64,000 nt of DNA from Prochlorococcus sp. HOT208_60m_813I02 (GCA_002025865.1 MWOR01000172.1:1-64000), one strand, 5' to 3'; positions 10,280 through 21,067 are shown, counted from the first letter of the stretch. Notes: generated by a model from the sequence alone, not told the origin. Program-made: numbers and translations.

Positions 10280-10996
10280 TCAATTAATAATCTCATTATT
10301 TAATGTAAATAGGAATTTATTGATAAATTTTTTTGTCCATTTTTCTCCAAAAAAAGATTTAAACAATTTATCTGCAGGGTCTTTTTCAAAACTATACTTA
10401 TCATATTTAATTTGATTAATCTTTATTTCTTCTCCATTTAAAAATTGATTAACAGGATTCGATTTATGAATGTTCAAATAATTATTTACAAATGAATGGA
10501 ATATATTATTTAAATCTCTATCAAGATTTAATTTATTTCCTCTGCATACAATCACCCATGGAGAAAAATACTTTTTTGAATCATATATATTCTTCATTTT
10601 ATTATTATCAAATGCAGAATATTTTTTCTTAATAATACCTAAACTTGAACAATATTTTTCAAGATATTTGTCTTCTTGAATTAAAGGTTGATAATCAAGT
10701 ATTACTAATAACTTTTGAGAAGTTCCAAACCATAAAATATCAGCTCCTAAAATAGGCATTTCACTATCAAAATTAGGATATGCGACCGTATTAAACACTT
10801 GCAGTTTTTTGCCACCATCTAATCTTGTTATTCGCCACTTTCTATATTCGGGAGATGAAAAAAGCCAATTTTTAATATTATATTTTGAGTCTTGATTGTG
10901 ATGTTCTTTGAATTCACTAGATATTTGTAGTTCATGACCGTTTAATTCATCAATATTGGTTTTAAGGAAATCAACTAATGAATCAAACATAAACAT
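10280..10996 (-). CDS. pebA: 15,16-dihydrobiliverdin:ferredoxin oxidoreductase
   Basis: Bilin reductase family ([38 protein letters not shown]), adjacent to pebB and ho1. Confidence 0.9.
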   Translation of the reverse strand: MFMFDSLVDFLKTNIDELNGHELQISSEFKEHHNQDSKYNIKNWLFSSPEYRKWRITRLDGGKKLQVFNTVAYPNFDSEMPILGADILWFGTSQKLLVILDYQPLIQEDKYLEKYCSSLGIIKKKYSAFDNNKMKNIYDSKKYFSPWVIVCRGNKLNLDRDLNNIFHSFVNNYLNIHKSNPVNQFLNGEEIKINQIKYDKYSFEKDPADKLFKSFFGEKWTKKFINKFLFTLNNEIIN

Positions 10997-11706
10997 TATG
11001 TTTCGGTACTTCCTTTCCTAACTTTTTTTGTAATGTAATTGAATACAATCTTGCCTAAAACAGCAATTAAGTTACCTTCAAGCTCCTTAAACATTTTCAT
11101 ATTGTAAGTAAAAGCTTGATTTGCTTCATCAATAATTTGATCAGCAGTCTTTTGATTTATTGGAAGTTGATTCAAAGTAAGGGAATATTCTTCCTTGAAT
11201 TTCTTTTCATCAGCAATTAATTCAAACTCATAAAAATTTAAACCATCATTTCCCTGCAAATTTAACGCTTTTTTAGCGATTCTTTTTAAGATTTGCCCCC
11301 CAGATAAATCTCCTATATAGCGAGTGTAGTGGTGACCAACTAATAGCTCTGGTGAATTTTTTGCAACCTCTCGAATTCTTTCGACATATTCTTTTGCTGA
11401 GTGAGAAATATTAATATCATTCTTCCAGTTTTCACCAAAATAAAATTTTAGATCATTTATAAGAGTTTCTTTCCTGAATAACGATTTAAAACCTATAGGT
11501 TTTATTACGGGATGTTCCTCATTGACCAGTCTTTCAATTTCTTCTTCCATAGCTTCATAAACAAAATATAAATCACTAATTAATTTTCTATAAGATTTTT
11601 TTTCTACAACTCCTTTTAAAAAACAAGCCACAAAGCCAGTATTTTCTGCCATAGTATGGGATTTTTTTGTCCCTTCTCTTAATTGTCCTGCAAGAGCAAC
11701 TGCCAT
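10996..11706 (-). CDS. ho1: Heme oxygenase
   Basis: [40 protein letters not shown]. Confidence 0.97.
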   Translation of the reverse strand: MAVALAGQLREGTKKSHTMAENTGFVACFLKGVVEKKSYRKLISDLYFVYEAMEEEIERLVNEEHPVIKPIGFKSLFRKETLINDLKFYFGENWKNDINISHSAKEYVERIREVAKNSPELLVGHHYTRYIGDLSGGQILKRIAKKALNLQGNDGLNFYEFELIADEKKFKEEYSLTLNQLPINQKTADQIIDEANQAFTYNMKMFKELEGNLIAVLGKIVFNYITKKVRKGSTET

Positions 11707-11763
11707 TTATTTTGAATTATTTTTGTAAGTTTATTTAATCTACATGGAAAATACATAAAACAG

Positions 11764-12195
11764 CTAATTTTTGTTACCAGCAGATGTTGTAGAGAATAGC
11801 TTATAAAGTTCTTTACAAACCAAAAAAAGGTTATCTTTTTGTTCCTTTTGCGGTAGATGAGTGCCAGTCATTTCCCAATCACCGATGGTAGCCACTCTCC
11901 ATCTCTCATAGGGAACAATCATACCTCGCATTATTATTCCCAACAATTTCGGAACTCTGCCATTATTATCATTTTCAATTCTTAATTGTAAGAGTATTGC
12001 TCTACATTCAATAAGAGGACTCCAACCAGGGAAATGAAACGCAAAATCAATAGTATCTTGCATGGATTCATTATTTGAACTGTCCCAGGGACTAAAGTTT
12101 ACGCTTGCATCTGGAAAATATTTCCGAAATAAAGCTGCAGTGGAAGCAATTTTATTAGCTGTTTCAACATTACTTACATTTGAACTCGCATTCAT
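11764..12195 (-). CDS. Conserved hypothetical protein
   Basis: 143-aa ORF with conserved-looking core (FHFPGWSPLIECRAILLQLRIE). Confidence 0.75.
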   Translation of the reverse strand: MNASSNVSNVETANKIASTAALFRKYFPDASVNFSPWDSSNNESMQDTIDFAFHFPGWSPLIECRAILLQLRIENDNNGRVPKLLGIIMRGMIVPYERWRVATIGDWEMTGTHLPQKEQKDNLFLVCKELYKLFSTTSAGNKN

Positions 12196-12377
12196 AAGTA
12201 GCTGAGTATTTTTTTGAAAATGACATAATTTGCTTTAACTTGCTTATTAACTACTTTTTCTTTTAATAAAGATGTTGAAATGCTGATCAATAAACAATTC
12301 TCTATTCACATTTGAATAATAAATTTCTAGGTTTTAAAGAAAATAACTCATCGCAAATTACAATACGAGGAACTTCA

Positions 12378-12419
12378 ATGAGTTATCTTCTATTAATGCT
12401 ATGCTATGCCAAAATTTGA
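12378..12419 (+). other. Putative mini-ORF overlapping the icd start (MSYLLLMLCYAKI*)
   Basis: GAGG seven nt upstream of ATG at 12378; stop TGA 12417-12419 lies past the icd ATG at 12406. Confidence 0.3.
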
Positions 12420-13830
12420 AAAATTAACTTTACCTAATGAAGGCGAGATAATAACTTTTAATCAAGGCAAACCTAATGTTCCTAATAATCCAATTGTCCC
12501 ATTTATTAGGGGTGATGGTACTGGAGTTGATATTTGGCCTGCAACTCAAATCGTTCTTGATTCAGCGATTAAAAAAAGCTATGGAGATGAAAGAAAAATT
12601 AATTGGTTTAAAGTCTATGCAGGCGATGAAGCGTGTGAACTTTATGGAACATATAACTACCTCCCTCAAGATACTATTGAAGCAATTAAATACTTTGGTG
12701 TAGCCATCAAAGGTCCTTTAACGACTCCCATTGGTGGAGGTATTAGATCTCTTAATGTTGCATTAAGGCAAATATTTGATTTATATAGCTGTGTTAGACC
12801 ATGCAAATATTATTCAGGAACTCCAAGCCCTCACAAAAATCCCCAAAATTTAGACGTTATTGTTTATAGAGAAAATACTGAGGATATCTACATGGGAATT
12901 GAATGGGAAGCGGAGGATAATAATTGTCTTGAATTAATTAATCACTTAAATAACGTTGTCATACCAAAAAGTAAAAATTTAAAAAATAGATCTATACCAG
13001 ACGGATCAGGAATAGGAATAAAACCGGTGAGTAAATCTGGTAGCCAAAGGCATATTAGAAAAGCTATTGAACATGCAAAAAGATTATCAGGAGATAAAAG
13101 GCATGTGACTCTTGTACATAAAGGGAATATTATGAAATATACAGAAGGTGCATTTAGAGATTGGGGATATGAATTAGCAGTAAATGAATTTAGAGAAGAT
13201 TGCATTACAGAAAGAGAAAGCTGGATTTTAGATAATATTCAGAAAAATCCAGAAATTACAATTGAAAATAATGCTCGAAAAATTGAACCAGGTTTTGACA
13301 AGCTTACAAATAACAAAAAAGCATTCATTTGTGAAGAAATTAAAGAAGTTATTGCATCAATATCAAATTCGCATGGAGATGGGAAATGGAGAGAACTTAT
13401 TCTTGTTGATGATCGGATAGCTGATAGTATATTTCAACAAATTCAAACTAGACCTCAAGAATATTCAATTCTTGCAACCTTAAACCTCAATGGTGACTAT
13501 GTTTCTGATGCAGCTGCAGCAATTGTTGGTGGCCTTGGTATGGCTCCTGGTGCAAATATTGGAGATAATGCAGCAATTTTCGAAGCTACGCACGGTACTG
13601 CACCAAAACATGCAGGCTTAAATAAGATTAATCCAGGCTCAGTAATTCTTAGTGGTGTAATGATGCTTGAATATTTTGGTTGGGATGAGGCAGCTAACTT
13701 AATAACTAATGGTTTAAGTAAGGCAATAGAACAAAAAAAAGTCACCTATGATCTAGCACGTTTAATGGAACCGAAAGTAGAACCACTATCCTGCAGCAGT
13801 TTTGCTGAAGAAATTATTTTGAATTTCTAA
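12406..13830 (+). CDS. icd: NADP-dependent isocitrate dehydrogenase
   Basis: PFIRGDGTGVDIWPATQ, VYRENTEDIYMGIEW, ATHGTAPKHAGLNKINPGSVILS. Confidence 0.97.
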   Translation: MPKFEKLTLPNEGEIITFNQGKPNVPNNPIVPFIRGDGTGVDIWPATQIVLDSAIKKSYGDERKINWFKVYAGDEACELYGTYNYLPQDTIEAIKYFGVAIKGPLTTPIGGGIRSLNVALRQIFDLYSCVRPCKYYSGTPSPHKNPQNLDVIVYRENTEDIYMGIEWEAEDNNCLELINHLNNVVIPKSKNLKNRSIPDGSGIGIKPVSKSGSQRHIRKAIEHAKRLSGDKRHVTLVHKGNIMKYTEGAFRDWGYELAVNEFREDCITERESWILDNIQKNPEITIENNARKIEPGFDKLTNNKKAFICEEIKEVIASISNSHGDGKWRELILVDDRIADSIFQQIQTRPQEYSILATLNLNGDYVSDAAAAIVGGLGMAPGANIGDNAAIFEATHGTAPKHAGLNKINPGSVILSGVMMLEYFGWDEAANLITNGLSKAIEQKKVTYDLARLMEPKVEPLSCSSFAEEIILNF

Positions 13831-13832
13831 TT

Positions 13833-15182
13833 TTAAAAATTAATTGTATTTTCAAAAACTTTCCAAATATTCACCAGTGAATCTTTAGTGCCAATATTTC
13901 CGGGATGTGTAACAACAGGAAGTTTTTCGTCATTTTTAAGTTTGCAAGTTACGACTGAAATGCCTGTTAAAATCTGTCCCTCAAGATAAACATAATCTGC
14001 ATTAAGTCCATTACTAAGAATCATATTTGTTGTTATTCCTCCTTTTGAAATCAAATATCCTATTTCATATTTCAAATCTGCGACTAATTCAGCGATAAAA
14101 CAAGAAAGTGAATTATAAAAATTCAATTGTTCAGAATAATCTAAGGACATAAATTTTCTTGAAGTAAACAATACGGGAGTTTTTCCTTTCTCAAAAGAAA
14201 ATCTAATTTCTTTCAAAAATTTATTTTTAAACAAATTCTTTTGCTTATGATTATTATCTGATGAAGTAATTTGAAAGAATTCAAAAACATCTAATTCAAT
14301 TGGATTGCAATTGCTTATCTCTAATAAATTTTTCAATTGTAGTGTTGTTAGTTCCACGTATGATCCAATAATTATCAGTCCTGGAAGAAAACTCTTTTCT
14401 TTATTTCTAATTCTTAAATTTGAGAAAAACATCTCAACCTTAGGGATGTTTTTTTTCTCAGAAATTGAACTTATAAAACTTGCTGCAGAGCGAAAAAGAA
14501 ATTTTTTTTGTTTAGTTAATTTTTTAATTACTAAAGCAAATTTGTTCAGTTGAGAATAATTTTCTACATCTACAATTACATGTTTATTTTTATTCAAGTT
14601 CTTTAGTTTTTTAAAGACAATATTATTTTCTTCATCATTTAAAATCTCGATATCGGACAATAAAAGATTTTGAATATCTTCAATATTTATTTGCGATTTA
14701 CTCTTTTGAAATAAAAGATTCTTGACATTACTTGTCTCATATCCAAAAATCTTATCTTTCGCAAAAATTGTTTGATTAATAGGAGTTTGATCAACAAAGT
14801 GTGATCCATTAATTGTTAATCTTTTACCCTCTATAAAAGCTGGAATATGAAAAGTAGCATCAAAAGGACCTAAGCAACTATTTAGGGCACTTGGCTCTAA
14901 AAAGTTATGTCCTCGAAGAGTAGAGTCTCCTCTACTTATAAAAATAATTTCTCCCTCATAAACTTGAGAAGCAATTACAGCTTTAATATTTTTGCAAATT
15001 TCCTCTATTGTGAATTTCGCATCATTTTCCGATAGTGACCTTGTATTAGCCAAAATAAAAAATAAATTAGATTTAGATTCAAAACCTTTGACTAAAGTTG
15101 AGCAGTCCCACTTAAGCAGTAATAAGCAATCTTGAACAGTTTGAGAGCCTGTGGGATCATCATCAATAACGACAAATTTCAT
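13833..15182 (-). CDS. Four-carbon acid sugar kinase family protein (DUF1537)
   Basis: N-terminal FVVIDDDPTGSQTVQDC, ISRGDSTLRGH; C-terminal SKGGITTNMIL...THPGNIGTKDSL. Confidence 0.85.
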   Translation of the reverse strand: MKFVVIDDDPTGSQTVQDCLLLLKWDCSTLVKGFESKSNLFFILANTRSLSENDAKFTIEEICKNIKAVIASQVYEGEIIFISRGDSTLRGHNFLEPSALNSCLGPFDATFHIPAFIEGKRLTINGSHFVDQTPINQTIFAKDKIFGYETSNVKNLLFQKSKSQINIEDIQNLLLSDIEILNDEENNIVFKKLKNLNKNKHVIVDVENYSQLNKFALVIKKLTKQKKFLFRSAASFISSISEKKNIPKVEMFFSNLRIRNKEKSFLPGLIIIGSYVELTTLQLKNLLEISNCNPIELDVFEFFQITSSDNNHKQKNLFKNKFLKEIRFSFEKGKTPVLFTSRKFMSLDYSEQLNFYNSLSCFIAELVADLKYEIGYLISKGGITTNMILSNGLNADYVYLEGQILTGISVVTCKLKNDEKLPVVTHPGNIGTKDSLVNIWKVFENTINF

Positions 15183-15198
15183 AGATATTACTTTATTT

Positions 15199-16050
15199 CT
15201 AAAGAGATTTTATTTGTATTGAGGCATTTAACCTTTTACTATCATTTGAAAGAATAATAATGTTTCTAAATCCATCAACAAAAGAATTTCGGGGACTAGT
15301 CCAAGGTTCGAGACATATCATTCTTCTTGGAGGATCACTCCAAATAACGCTTAGATCAAAAGGATATGGATGATTTAAAGTTACTTCTCTTTTAAAGATT
15401 TTATCTCGAAAAGAGCTTCTACCCGAGCTATACATAAGTAGATCGACTCCTAAATTAACATTTTTCAACTCATCCAAAGTATTACTTATTATGTTTTTTT
15501 CTTGATTCTGACAATTCAATGGATTATCAATAAACTCTAAATTTTTAAAATCTGAAATATTAAAGTAGGGATGCAATCCAAAATTTATAGGCATAGCATT
15601 GTCTGTTTTGTTAAAAATGGTAATTTCAAATTCTAAACAGTTAATCTTTAAGAAAACTTCTATTTTTAGTTCGAAATCGAAAGGATAATATTTTTTAGTT
15701 TTTTTAGATTCATTTAAAGTTAAGATTAAAGATTTTTCGTTTTCATTCAAAGAGTATTGCCATTGCAAATCCCTAGCAAAACCATGTTGTGTTAATTGCA
15801 AAAAATCTTTACCAAATACTGAACTAGAAGTATTGAGATTTCCACAAATTGGGAAAAGAATTGGAATACCTCCCCTAATACTTTTTGTCTTATCAATAAA
15901 TCTTTTTTCATCGAAATAAAGTATCTCTTCACCATCCGAAATCCAATTTGTAATAACACCTCCTCTTTGAGGGCAAAATTTAATATAGTTATTTTGATCT
16001 AATTGAAATAAAAAAATTCCTTGGTCTTTATTAGATAATTTAATTTGCAC
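15199..16050 (-). CDS. Aldose 1-epimerase / glucose-6-phosphate 1-epimerase family
   Basis: RGGIPILFPICGN, NFGLHPYFNI, CLEPWTSPRNSF typical of the YeaD-like mutarotase branch. Confidence 0.88.
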   Translation of the reverse strand: MQIKLSNKDQGIFLFQLDQNNYIKFCPQRGGVITNWISDGEEILYFDEKRFIDKTKSIRGGIPILFPICGNLNTSSSVFGKDFLQLTQHGFARDLQWQYSLNENEKSLILTLNESKKTKKYYPFDFELKIEVFLKINCLEFEITIFNKTDNAMPINFGLHPYFNISDFKNLEFIDNPLNCQNQEKNIISNTLDELKNVNLGVDLLMYSSGRSSFRDKIFKREVTLNHPYPFDLSVIWSDPPRRMICLEPWTSPRNSFVDGFRNIIILSNDSKRLNASIQIKSL

Positions 16051-16059
16051 AATTGTTCC

Positions 16060-16959
16060 TTAAAGAGAATCAACCCAATCCAATATATGCTGATTAACTA
16101 ATTCAGGTATTTCATCATGAGGACAATGTCCAGCATCAAGAATGATTTCTTGTGTATTCTTTGGTGTAAATTTTTTATAAAGATTTCTTTTTTTTGGAGT
16201 ATTCATCCAGGGATCTTTGCCTCCCCAGAGCAGTAATAATGGTGAATCAAGTTTTGCGAATAACTTATCCAACGGCAATCCCTGAGGACCTGATGGGTTA
16301 AATACACTTCTAAAAACATTAAAAGCACCATAATCTAGAGAAGGCTTTCTTATTGACTCAACTAAGAAATCATCAACATTTTTTTTATCAACATAAACTT
16401 GATTTAAAGTTTTTTTAATATTTTTTGGATTTCTCATATTCTCAAAAATCAAACGTTGCAGAACAATATTTTTCAAAAATATGCCAGCAACTGTTTCAAT
16501 TGAAGTTTGCAACATATTCTTTTTGATAGTTTTTTCTTCACTAAAATATCCAGCAGCATTAAGTAATATAACTCCTGCATTTAGCTCATTTAATTCTGCA
16601 CCAGCTGCTAATGCTGCATAACCACCTAATGAATTTCCAACAACAATAGTGGGTTTTTTTATTTTCTCTCGTACATAAGCAACAACCTGATCCTTCCATA
16701 AGGATCCTGAGTATTCGACATCTTGGGGCTTAGGACTTTTTCCAAAACCGAGAAGATCTATCGCATGAACTTCATATTTGGTACTCAAAATAGGGATATT
16801 GAATCTCCAATGATCCGTAGAGGCTCCGAAACCATGAATTAATAAAATTGCATATTCTTTTGATGTTTGATCAGGCTTAGCCGAAATAGTATGGATTGGG
16901 TAATTTAAAAAATTCCAGTCATAATTTACATCACTATCTATCAGAGCTGATTTTTCCAT
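16060..16959 (-). CDS. Alpha/beta hydrolase (pheophytinase/CLD-like group)
   Basis: LLIHGFGASTDHWR, VVGNSLGGYAALA nucleophile elbow, WGGKDPW acid, GHCPHDEIPE histidine. Confidence 0.9.
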   Translation of the reverse strand: MEKSALIDSDVNYDWNFLNYPIHTISAKPDQTSKEYAILLIHGFGASTDHWRFNIPILSTKYEVHAIDLLGFGKSPKPQDVEYSGSLWKDQVVAYVREKIKKPTIVVGNSLGGYAALAAGAELNELNAGVILLNAAGYFSEEKTIKKNMLQTSIETVAGIFLKNIVLQRLIFENMRNPKNIKKTLNQVYVDKKNVDDFLVESIRKPSLDYGAFNVFRSVFNPSGPQGLPLDKLFAKLDSPLLLLWGGKDPWMNTPKKRNLYKKFTPKNTQEIILDAGHCPHDEIPELVNQHILDWVDSL

Positions 16960-17002
16960 TTAATGAAAATTCTATGTTAGTTGATTCTAATAAACTTATT
17001 TC

Positions 17003-18370
17003 TTAAAGAAGACCAACAGGATCAGCTGCAACATCATCTGAGATTTTATTGCCATCATTTGGGGGTTTATCTTTTAGAACAATTCTCAAAAGAACAGGTG
17101 CAAGAAATGTAGTTCCAATAACCATTAATAAAATTGCTGCTTCAAGAGAAGGAGTTAACAACTTAGCACTTGTTCCTAGTCCAAGGAAAATTAAACCAAC
17201 CTCTCCTCTAGGCATCATACCTAAACCTACAACTAATCTATTTGTGGGTTTATCACTTGAAAATACCCATCCAGCTGCAATTTTACCAATAATTGCTACA
17301 ACTAATAAAAATCCTGCAACTACAAGAGCTGACCTACTTGTTGGATCAAGTGGATTTATAACTGATAGATCCATTCCAGCTCCTACTAATACGAAAAAAA
17401 TAGTTGCGAATAAGGATACTAAAGGTAAAACCGATTGTTGAATTGCGTGATTATTTTTAGAACTACTAAGAATTAATCCAGCTGCAAAAGCACCTAAAGC
17501 TGCTTCCAATCCAATGGCTGTTGCCACGAAACAACACAAAACAAGTATCACAAAAGAAGCAACCACTACCGCTCCAGGAGCCTTTAATCTATCTAATAAC
17601 CAATCAAAACCTGGAGCAGCTGTTCTACTTAATGCAATAGCAGCAATAACGAATACTACAGCTGCTGCAACTAATTTAACAATAGGAGCAATTTCTAAAG
17701 TGCCTCCGGCAGCAAGGGCTACTACAACTGCCAGAATAACAATTCCTAAGATATCGTCTAACACTGCTGCACCAATAACAATCTGTCCTTCTCTAGTTTT
17801 TAAATAACCCAACTCGCCAAAAACACTTGCAGTAATTCCTATACTTGTAGCCGTCATAGATGCTCCAGCAAAAACTGCTGGAATTAGATCTACTTGGAAA
17901 ATAAACATTAATCCAAGAGTTCCAAAAGCAAACGGTAAAATTACACCAGCCATAGCAACAGTGAAAGCCTGAGCTCCGACAGCTACTAATTCCTCTAACT
18001 CACTTTCTAGTCCTGTTAAAAATAAAAGAGCATATAATCCCAAAGTTGCTACTGCTTGCAGGGATGGAAAACTTTCGAAATAAACATCAGGTACAGTTTC
18101 TGGGGGGATTGACGCTAAAGAACTAATAACATTTACAAGTCCTTCATTTAATTCTGTTCCAGCTGAAGGCGGTATCAACAAATGGAATCCTGATGCCCCT
18201 ATTACAACTCCTGCAAGAAGCTCACCAACAATTGTTGGCAAACTAAGTCTTACTAATACTTCTGCTAATGCTCTTGCAGCTAAAAATATCAATAGAAACC
18301 TTATAACTCCTATCAACGTTTCAGCAACTTCTAAATCATGTGCACTTAATTCAGCAAGTAAAGAGTACAT
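17003..18370 (-). CDS. CPA2-type Na+/H+ antiporter
   Basis: Multi-TM protein with LPTIVGELLAGVVIGASGFH, LLFLTGLESELEEL, GLGMMPRGEVGLIFLGLG. Confidence 0.92.
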   Translation of the reverse strand: MYSLLAELSAHDLEVAETLIGVIRFLLIFLAARALAEVLVRLSLPTIVGELLAGVVIGASGFHLLIPPSAGTELNEGLVNVISSLASIPPETVPDVYFESFPSLQAVATLGLYALLFLTGLESELEELVAVGAQAFTVAMAGVILPFAFGTLGLMFIFQVDLIPAVFAGASMTATSIGITASVFGELGYLKTREGQIVIGAAVLDDILGIVILAVVVALAAGGTLEIAPIVKLVAAAVVFVIAAIALSRTAAPGFDWLLDRLKAPGAVVVASFVILVLCCFVATAIGLEAALGAFAAGLILSSSKNNHAIQQSVLPLVSLFATIFFVLVGAGMDLSVINPLDPTSRSALVVAGFLLVVAIIGKIAAGWVFSSDKPTNRLVVGLGMMPRGEVGLIFLGLGTSAKLLTPSLEAAILLMVIGTTFLAPVLLRIVLKDKPPNDGNKISDDVAADPVGLL

Positions 18371-18502
18371 TTAAGTGATAAAAATAAACTACCTAACTGG
18401 AAGATAGTTTATTGAGGGCCCACTTTAAGAAATATGTAAGAAAAAAGCAAAAATACTCAACAAGTGTGGATCTGAAGTTACAACAAAGAAATTTTCTAAA
18501 AA

Positions 18503-21067
18503 ATGGCTATTGTCTGTTATATGGCTAATAAAATGAATACCAACGAACCCTTTGATCTACGTTTGCCTACACCAGGTTGCTATTTAGATCCTGAGAAAGC
18601 TGGAATGGATTCTGATGCTGTTTTTCAAGGAATGACAGCTCATCTCTTTTATACACTTGGAAAGTTAGCTACTTCTGCAAGTCCTCACGACTTGTACATG
18701 GCTTTAAGTTATGCAGTTAAAGACAGGCTAATGACAAGATATTTAGCCAGCCAAGAAGTCATAAGAAAAAAACCACAAAAAACAGTTGCTTACCTATCAG
18801 CAGAATTTTTAATAGGCCCTCAATTAAGCAATAACCTTCTCAATCTTGGAATAACTCAAGAAGCAGAAGATGCTTTAAAAAGATTCGGCATTGAATCATT
18901 GTCAACAATTCTTGAAGTTGAAGAAGAGCCAGGATTAGGGAATGGTGGACTTGGGAGACTTGCAGCATGTTATATGGAATCATTAGCATCTTTACAAGTT
19001 CCAGCAGTTGGTTATGGTATTAGATATGAATTTGGGATATTCAATCAGATAATTAGGGATGGTTGGCAAGTTGAAGTAACTGACAAATGGTTAAAGGGAG
19101 GATGGCCATGGGAACTTCCACAACCGGACGAATCATGTTTCGTAGGTTTTGGAGGGAGAACTGAAAGTTATAGAGATGATACAGGAAACTACAGATCAAG
19201 ATGGATTCCTTCTGAACATGCAATTGGAGTACCTCATGATGTTCCAGTTTTAGGATACAGAGTAAATACATGTGACAGATTAAGATTATGGAGAGCTGAT
19301 GCAACAGAAAGTTTTGACTTTTATGCATTCAATATTGGTGATTATTATGGTGCAGTGGAAGAAAAAGTTGCATCTGAAACTCTTTCAAAAGTCCTATATC
19401 CAAATGATGGAACTGACGAAGGTAGAAGATTAAGACTCAAACAACAACACTTTTTTGTAAGTTGTTCTCTTCAGGATATGTTGAGAAGCCTTGAAAAAAG
19501 ATCAATAGCAATAACAGAATTCCCTAAGCATTGGACAGTTCAATTGAATGATACCCATCCTGCTATTGCAGTTGCAGAATTAATGAGACTTCTTATTGAC
19601 CAATATCACATAGGTTGGGATAAAGCTTGGAACATAACAACCTCTTCAGTTGCTTATACCAATCACACATTACTACCAGAAGCTTTAGAAAAATGGGATT
19701 TAGGGTTATTTAATGATCTTCTTCCTCGTCATCTAGAAATTATTTATGAAATTAATTGGAGATTTCTGCAACAATTAAGATTACGTTATCCTGGTGATGA
19801 CAAAATCCTTCAAAAACTCTCAATAATTGATGAAGAAGGTTCTAAATCAGTACGGATGGCTCATTTAGCCACAATTGGAGCACATCACATAAATGGTGTA
19901 GCAGCTCTCCACTCAGATCTAATAAAAAGACAACTTCTTCCAGAATTTGCAGCTCTGTGGCCTGATAAATTTACAAATGTAACTAATGGAGTTACTCCGA
20001 GGAGATGGGTTGCCCTATCTAATCCATCACTATCGAACCTTTTAGAAGAAGAAGTTGGTCCAAACTGGATAACAAATATGGAACTTCTTAAGAAGTTAGA
20101 AGAAAAAAAAGATGACAACAATTTTTTGCAAAAATTTGAGGAAACTAAACTAAATGGCAAAAGAAAATTAGCTAGCTTTATCCACTCAAAAACTGGAATA
20201 CTGGTGGATCCATCTAGTTTATTTGATGTTCAAGTAAAAAGAATTCATCAATATAAAAGGCAACATTTAAACGCCCTACAAATTATTGCCCAATATTTAA
20301 GAATCAAAAATGGTACAAACAAGTATGAAGTTCCAAGAACAATAATATTTGGAGGTAAAGCTGCACCAGGTTACTTTATGGCAAAGCTCATGATTAGATT
20401 CATTAATGGTATTGCTGATGTAGTTAATTCTGACCCAGATATGGATGGCTTATTAAGAGTTGTTTTTCTACCAGACTATAACGTTAAACTTGGTGAAATA
20501 GTTTATCCCGCAACGGATCTTTCAGAACAAATCTCAACTGCTGGCAAAGAAGCATCTGGGACTGGAAATATGAAGTTCGCTATGAATGGAGCGTTAACAA
20601 TTGGGACCTTAGACGGCGCAAATGTGGAATTAAGAGACCTAGTAAAAAAAGAGAATTTCTTCCTTTTTGGTAAAACTGAAAGCGAAATTATGGACTTAAA
20701 AAATAATAACTACTCTCCCAAAACTTTTATTCATCAATGTCCAGAGCTCAAAGAGGTTATACGCCTAATTGAAATTGGCCACTTTAGTAATGGGGATAAA
20801 GAATTATTTAAACCTTTATTGAGTAGCCTAACAGGACATGACCCATTTTTTGTTATGGCTGACTTTGAAGATTACTTAAATAAACAAGATGTGGTCAGTG
20901 AATACTGGAATAACAAAAAATCTTGGAATAAAATGGCATTATTAAATACTGCAAGATCAGGATATTTTTCTTCTGATAGATCTATTAGAGAGTACTGTAA
21001 ATCTATTTGGAAAGTATCTCCAATGCCTGTTGAAATTACTTGTGACGTAGAAGAATTAACTAATTAA
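18503..21067 (+). CDS. glgP: Glycogen/starch/alpha-glucan phosphorylase
   Basis: LGNGGLGRLAACYMESLA and PLP-lysine region EASGTGNMKFAMNGALTIGTLDGANVE. Confidence 0.97.
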   Translation: MAIVCYMANKMNTNEPFDLRLPTPGCYLDPEKAGMDSDAVFQGMTAHLFYTLGKLATSASPHDLYMALSYAVKDRLMTRYLASQEVIRKKPQKTVAYLSAEFLIGPQLSNNLLNLGITQEAEDALKRFGIESLSTILEVEEEPGLGNGGLGRLAACYMESLASLQVPAVGYGIRYEFGIFNQIIRDGWQVEVTDKWLKGGWPWELPQPDESCFVGFGGRTESYRDDTGNYRSRWIPSEHAIGVPHDVPVLGYRVNTCDRLRLWRADATESFDFYAFNIGDYYGAVEEKVASETLSKVLYPNDGTDEGRRLRLKQQHFFVSCSLQDMLRSLEKRSIAITEFPKHWTVQLNDTHPAIAVAELMRLLIDQYHIGWDKAWNITTSSVAYTNHTLLPEALEKWDLGLFNDLLPRHLEIIYEINWRFLQQLRLRYPGDDKILQKLSIIDEEGSKSVRMAHLATIGAHHINGVAALHSDLIKRQLLPEFAALWPDKFTNVTNGVTPRRWVALSNPSLSNLLEEEVGPNWITNMELLKKLEEKKDDNNFLQKFEETKLNGKRKLASFIHSKTGILVDPSSLFDVQVKRIHQYKRQHLNALQIIAQYLRIKNGTNKYEVPRTIIFGGKAAPGYFMAKLMIRFINGIADVVNSDPDMDGLLRVVFLPDYNVKLGEIVYPATDLSEQISTAGKEASGTGNMKFAMNGALTIGTLDGANVELRDLVKKENFFLFGKTESEIMDLKNNNYSPKTFIHQCPELKEVIRLIEIGHFSNGDKELFKPLLSSLTGHDPFFVMADFEDYLNKQDVVSEYWNNKKSWNKMALLNTARSGYFSSDRSIREYCKSIWKVSPMPVEITCDVEELTN

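Noticed and set aside
12476-13745. ORFs 12476..12703, 12942..13205, 13497..13745
   Set aside because: Alternate-frame or antisense reading of icd.
17049-17807. Plus-strand ORFs 130 and 97 aa
   Set aside because: Antisense to the Na+/H+ antiporter; composition (Ala/Thr/Pro-rich) is that expected from reverse reading of a TM gene.
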